Below, in pieces: positions 5,131 to 8,287 of a DNA stretch of 8,287 bases. The stretch is from NCBI GenBank assembly GCA_027031185.1, contig JALVEF010000419.1, positions 1 to 8,287 of the forward strand, in the 5' to 3' direction. The DNA comes from Saprospiraceae bacterium. Lineage in GTDB: Bacteria; Bacteroidota; Bacteroidia; Chitinophagales; Saprospiraceae. The notes below the pieces were generated by a model. The model was not told where the DNA came from. It saw only the letters and a program-made list of their open reading frames with translations, and ran no database searches. The position numbers and the translations under genes are program-made. The stretch's first letter is position 1, and every line of letters starts with the position of its first letter.

Positions 5131-7354
5131 TGGCGAAGCCACGCCGGACGACTGGTTTGCCGCGGGGCTCGGTATAAGACACCACATAGACATAGACGCC
5201 CGGCGGGGCCGGGCGGCCCGAGCCGCGGATACGCCCATCCCATCCAAGGGCCGTATCCGTGGTCTCAAATACCTTTTCGCCCCAGCGATTCCAGATGACA
5301 AACCGGTAGTTTTTGACCCCGTCCAAATGCCCCTTGCCGATGAAGATATCATTGCGCGTGTCCTGATTGGGCGTGAAAGCATTGGGCATGTAGAGGCGCA
5401 CATCCGGGATCACATCTATGAGCCTTTGGGTAGTGTCCACACAACCATTGGGATGTACCACACGAAGGTAAACGATGTGGCGACCGGTATCCTGAAAAGC
5501 ATACACCGGATTCTGCAATTGGGTAGTCGCCAGACTGTCAAAATTCCAATACCAGCGCACGGCATCCGAAGACAGATCCTGAAACCTAATCGGCACGTCA
5601 GGGCCGATAATCTCTTTGGGTTCATAAGAAAAGTCGGCTTTGGGCGATGGCTTGACCTGTATCCAATTGGGGAAATAGTTGGATGCTTCGCATCCAATAG
5701 GTGACGTGATCTTGATACCGACGGAATACAAACCCTCTTGGTCGAAAACATGTATCGGGCTTTGCACACTATCCCCCGTACCATCGCCGAAGTCCCATTC
5801 AAACGTGTAGGTAGAGTCTATCGGTGTGGACAGATTATTGAAAAAAATCCTGGCCGGAATACAGCCGTGGTAGGTGCTGGGGGCGATGATCACATCGCGG
5901 GGTGCCGGTTGGTATGTGATGACTTGGGTGGTATCGTCCTCGCACCCGTTGCCGTCCCGCACGCGCAGGCTGACGGGAAAGATGCCGGGATCCGTGTATT
6001 CATACAGTGGATTGGCGGATTTGTCACTTCCGCCATCGCCAAAGTCCCAACTCCAGTTGGTCACGATGCCTTCACCGCTGGAAGCATCGGTGAAGCTCAC
6101 CGGGCCGGCCACGCAAGTATCATAGTCATACGTGAAAGCGGCGTACACCGGTGGGAATACCTGGACGCGGATGCGAAGCGAGTCATCACACGGCAAGCCC
6201 TTATTGAGCACCATAGTGCCCTCGTACGTGCCGGTATCCGGAAAAGTAATCACCGGATCGCGCTCGGTGGACGTCGCGACATTGCCATTGTTCAGGTCAA
6301 AGGTCCACTGATAAGACTTGATATCACTGCCGCCTAAGCTCTTATTCTTGAAAGCGATGGTCTGGTCCCCGCAGGAGCGAAACAGAAAATAACGAAAATC
6401 CAAAACTGAGTCCTTCTCGATATCTGCCAGGACATCGGGCTGGCAATCGGCCACATTGAACTGAAACTCCCGCCGCACCGTGCTGAGCAATACCCCATTG
6501 CGGTATTCCTTTACGCAGACCGATACAACATATTGGCCGAGTTGCTGGGGCGTACCCTTGATCAGACCGGTGACCGGATTGATGGTAATTTGGGGACTAC
6601 CACCCATCGGATTGGTGGGACTGTACGTAGGCTGGACGAAAGTCACGAGCTGAAACGGTGGCGGGCAAGCCGGGTCAGGGGCCACGCCGTCACAAGAGGT
6701 CACGTCCGTACCTTGATCCAACGGGCCGCCGCCCTTGAGCGGGCTGCAGAAGCTATACACCAACTGGTCGGCATCCGGATCCTCGGCGGAATGGTCATAA
6801 GACAAAGGAAGCTGGTTGCATATTACCGATGGCGGCAGCTCGGTAAAGCGGGGGGAGCTGCTTTTTGCCGCCATCGCCTCGGAAGTGATCTCCACCGAAT
6901 ACGTGGCGCCGACTTCTCCCGGCGTCACTATATTGGTAATCGTTTCATTGCGGCAACAGCGCTGATACACAATATGGTAGGAAAAATCACCTACGGGCAG
7001 TTCCAGATCGAAACTGTACTTGGCCCGCTCGACACATACATTGGGTACCGTCATACACGGCATGGGGATGATGGGCACAGACTCTCTTGTTTTGATACTC
7101 CGGTAGTCGGACCGAACAAACGAAACTTGCCCGTCGTGTTCTTTATATACTGTCACAACAGCCGGATTGTCAAAGTCGGCGCCGCCGCCGTTGCAATCTC
7201 TGTATATTTCAATGGTAATCCGGTATTTGGCCGTACCGGCACCACTACCGGCTCCGAGATAGTCATAGTACATGGTACCGCCTATGATGTGCTTTGCTGA
7301 CGACACTTGTACGGCAACGATTACGAAAAATAGTACGAACCAAATGCGAGTCAT
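5117..7354 (-). CDS. Secreted PKD-domain protein with type IX secretion type B sorting domain
   Basis: This 745-residue protein is predicted to be exported and handled by the type IX secretion system. The signal peptide MTRIWFVLFFVIVAVQVSSA (1-20) ends in a plausible signal peptidase I site. Residues 21 to about 305 form a Cys-rich region (eleven Cys) opening HIIGGTMYY and containing YRDC and YQRCCRNE, a layout I recall from many Bacteroidota surface proteins but with no assigned function. Four PKD-like beta-sandwich repeats follow at about 320-400, 402-482, 490-570 and 572-650, with the hallmark WDFGDG in the second (436-441) and third (520-525) and degenerate versions in the first (WTFDLNNG) and fourth (WYWNFDS). 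The matching DNA repeats 5781-5797 and 6033-6049 differ by one base. The last 90 residues (MPNAFTPNQD, FVIWNRWGEKVFET, GWDGR, PGVYVYVVSY, GFATLIR) are the gliding motility-associated C-terminal domain. No gliding or secretion genes are nearby. A cell-surface or adhesion role is inferred, not shown. Confidence 0.93.
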   Translation of the reverse strand: MTRIWFVLFFVIVAVQVSSAKHIIGGTMYYDYLGAGSGAGTAKYRITIEIYRDCNGGGADFDNPAVVTVYKEHDGQVSFVRSDYRSIKTRESVPIIPMPCMTVPNVCVERAKYSFDLELPVGDFSYHIVYQRCCRNETITNIVTPGEVGATYSVEITSEAMAAKSSSPRFTELPPSVICNQLPLSYDHSAEDPDADQLVYSFCSPLKGGGPLDQGTDVTSCDGVAPDPACPPPFQLVTFVQPTYSPTNPMGGSPQITINPVTGLIKGTPQQLGQYVVSVCVKEYRNGVLLSTVRREFQFNVADCQPDVLADIEKDSVLDFRYFLFRSCGDQTIAFKNKSLGGSDIKSYQWTFDLNNGNVATSTERDPVITFPDTGTYEGTMVLNKGLPCDDSLRIRVQVFPPVYAAFTYDYDTCVAGPVSFTDASSGEGIVTNWSWDFGDGGSDKSANPLYEYTDPGIFPVSLRVRDGNGCEDDTTQVITYQPAPRDVIIAPSTYHGCIPARIFFNNLSTPIDSTYTFEWDFGDGTGDSVQSPIHVFDQEGLYSVGIKITSPIGCEASNYFPNWIQVKPSPKADFSYEPKEIIGPDVPIRFQDLSSDAVRWYWNFDSLATTQLQNPVYAFQDTGRHIVYLRVVHPNGCVDTTQRLIDVIPDVRLYMPNAFTPNQDTRNDIFIGKGHLDGVKNYRFVIWNRWGEKVFETTDTALGWDGRIRGSGRPAPPGVYVYVVSYTEPRGKPVVRRGFATLIR

Positions 7355-7553
7355 AGCATCAGAATACTAAATGACAAATGCCGATAGCCCTTATTAGGCC
7401 GTGAAGGTAAAGGAAAAAATGCTTTGCCGCCGGACAATTTCGGGTGTACCGTCGTTTTAGGGACAGCAAGGAAATGCAGGTTTTCCCCGGAAAAAACGGC
7501 ACAAAACCGAATATAGTATGAAATTTGCCGCGCTGAGTGTACGCAAACGCTAT
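7355..7553. other. Divergent intergenic region, no firm elements
   Basis: This spacer separates the secreted protein gene (minus) from the tsaC-type gene (plus). I found no exact TAnnTTTG on either strand. The one symmetric element is TTTTCC-CC-GGAAAA at 7481-7494, two 6-base arms around two bases, which could be an operator but is short. An A-rich stretch precedes the alternative ATG at 7518. No small gene is supported. Confidence 0.5.
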
Positions 7554-8123
7554 ATGCAGGAACGAGACGATATAGACCAGGTAGCAAAGCTATTGTTATC
7601 CGGTGGGATCATTTGTTATCCTACGGATACTATTTGGGGCATCGGCTGTGACGTACGGCGGACGGATGCGATCGAACGCATCAACAAACTGAAAGGGCGT
7701 CCGCCGGGCAAGGCGTATGTCTTGCTCGTCAGCTCGATAGACATGCTCAAAGACTACGTCAAGACGCTCCACCCGCGTATCGAAACGCTACTAAACTACC
7801 ACCAGCGCCCGCTCACCATCATTTACCCTGAAGCCCGAAATCTCCCCCCCGAAGCCGTCGCTCCGGACGGTAGTGTAGCCATCCGTGTCACCCGTTCCCG
7901 CCTCTGCCGCGAACTCATCGAAGCCATCGGCGCTCCACTGGTATCCACATCCGCCAATGTATCCGGACAGCCCTATCCCAAAAACTTTGGCGAAATCAGC
8001 TCCGAAATCATCGAAAACGTGGACTATGTCTCCAAAGAAAACCGGTGGGACTTGTCCGATGCCCAACCCTCTACCATCGCCATTGCTACCGAAAACGGCA
8101 TCCTGGAATTTGTCCGACCGTAG
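7554..8123 (+). CDS. tsaC: L-threonylcarbamoyladenylate synthase (YrdC/Sua5 domain)
   Basis: The enzyme makes threonylcarbamoyl-AMP from threonine, bicarbonate and ATP, the first step of the t6A37 modification of ANN-decoding tRNAs. From the ATG at 7554 it is 189 residues, a single YrdC domain without the extra Sua5 C-terminal domain, so of TsaC type. Visible blocks are GGIICYPTDTIWGIGCD (17-33), the nucleotide/substrate motif KGRPPGK (47-53), RPLTIIYP (85-92), SVAIRV (107-112), STSANVSG (131-138) and PSTIA (172-176), all in the family's order. An ATG at 7518 in the same frame would add 12 residues (MKFAALSVRKRY) and has an A-rich upstream stretch, so it is a real alternative; 7554 is preferred because family members start about 17 residues before the GG of the first motif. 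A YciO-like paralogue is possible but less likely given the KGRP and YPTDT motifs. No tsaB, tsaD or tsaE gene is in the window. Confidence 0.92.
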   Translation: MQERDDIDQVAKLLLSGGIICYPTDTIWGIGCDVRRTDAIERINKLKGRPPGKAYVLLVSSIDMLKDYVKTLHPRIETLLNYHQRPLTIIYPEARNLPPEAVAPDGSVAIRVTRSRLCRELIEAIGAPLVSTSANVSGQPYPKNFGEISSEIIENVDYVSKENRWDLSDAQPSTIAIATENGILEFVRP

Positions 8124-8146
8124 TGTAATACAATTAAAAATTAAAA

Positions 8147-8163
8147 ATAGCTTGCCCCGCACT
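8147..8163 (+). repeat. Intergenic motif copy 2 (ATAG...TTGCCCCGCACT)
   Basis: This is the second copy of the motif at 1150-1167, with the last 12 bases (TTGCCCCGCACT) identical. It follows an A/T-rich run (8124-8149) directly after the tsaC stop and overlaps the left arm of the inverted repeat that begins at 8156. Confidence 0.4.
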
Positions 8164-8261
8164 TACTTGCTTTGCTTGGTTTTGGCTTTGCCCCTTTCCG
8201 CTTATGCTTTTTGCAAGATGAGCGCTATATCACTCCGCTTTGGTGGGCAAGTATGTGCGGG
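8156..8261. repeat. Near-perfect 15-bp inverted repeat in non-coding right edge
   Basis: CCCGCACTTACTTGC (8156-8170) pairs with GCAAGTATGTGCGGG (8247-8261) at 14 of 15 positions, enclosing 76 bases. After it comes a short hairpin, AACGC-TTGC-GCGTT (8269-8282). The A/T-rich tract 8124-8149 lies just before it. The segment could be a structured RNA, a small dispersed intergenic repeat (REP or MITE-like) or a processing signal downstream of tsaC. It contains an open stretch with a hydrophobic, signal-like run but no convincing start, so I do not call a gene. The window ends at 8287 and may cut the element. Confidence 0.5.
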
Positions 8262-8287
8262 ACGTTGAAACGCTTGCGCGTTGAACT

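Noticed and set aside
5781..6049. Direct repeat ccatcgcc.aagtccca at 5781-5797 and 6033-6049.
   Set aside because: It encodes the same WDFGDG motif of two PKD repeats and needs no separate explanation.
6533..7300. A 255-codon open frame on the plus strand.
   Set aside because: It lies wholly antisense to the well-supported secreted PKD protein and its translation shows no domain or family motif.
8124..8268. A short plus-strand peptide with a hydrophobic, signal-like run (LLCLVLALPLSAYAF) ending at a TGA at 8266-8268.
   Set aside because: The frame enters from an out-of-frame shadow of tsaC, has no suitably placed ATG before the hydrophobic run, and overlaps the inverted repeat, so it is better explained as non-coding.

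Overview
The window reads as chromosomal core DNA from a member of the Bacteroidota. The strongest evidence is the 745-residue secreted protein at 5117-7354. It has a signal peptide, several PKD-like domains and a C-terminal domain of the 'gliding motility-associated' type, the sorting signal of the type IX secretion system, which is known only from this phylum. In support, starts lack clear Shine-Dalgarno sequences, and three intergenic sites match or nearly match the Bacteroidota -7 promoter element TAnnTTTG. By eye the coding DNA is moderately GC-rich. A Saprospiria or Chitinophagia-like lineage would fit, but the sequence does not settle this.

Layout from left to right: a PhoH-family ATPase (minus, 18-1043); across a divergent spacer, a SAM hydroxide adenosyltransferase (DUF62) family protein with an eroded catalytic motif (plus, 1186-1950); convergent with it, a low-molecular-weight protein tyrosine phosphatase (minus, 2014-2475), which lies 10 bases after thymidylate synthase thyA (minus, 2486-3280) in an apparent two-gene operon. 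A 51-base divergent spacer leads to a UbiD-family prenyl-FMN decarboxylase (plus, 3332-5128). Its 3' end overlaps the 3' end of the secreted PKD protein (minus, 5117-7354) by 12 bases, and a perfect hairpin sits on the overlap. A divergent spacer then leads to a YrdC/TsaC-type threonylcarbamoyl-AMP synthase (plus, 7554-8123). The right edge (8124-8287) is non-coding and carries a long near-perfect inverted repeat.

The genes do not form one pathway. They are housekeeping genes (dTMP synthesis, tRNA t6A modification, probable quinone biosynthesis, an RNA-linked ATPase, signalling phosphatase) next to one cell-surface protein. I see no defence system, prophage, integrase, transposase, CRISPR array, rRNA or tRNA. 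The points most worth a second look are the hairpin shared by two convergent stop regions, an 18-bp perfect palindrome inside thyA, the DUF62 protein lacking the family's catalytic triad, the intergenic repeat at the right edge with a related copy near 1150, and the uncharacterised Cys-rich N-terminal domain of the secreted protein.
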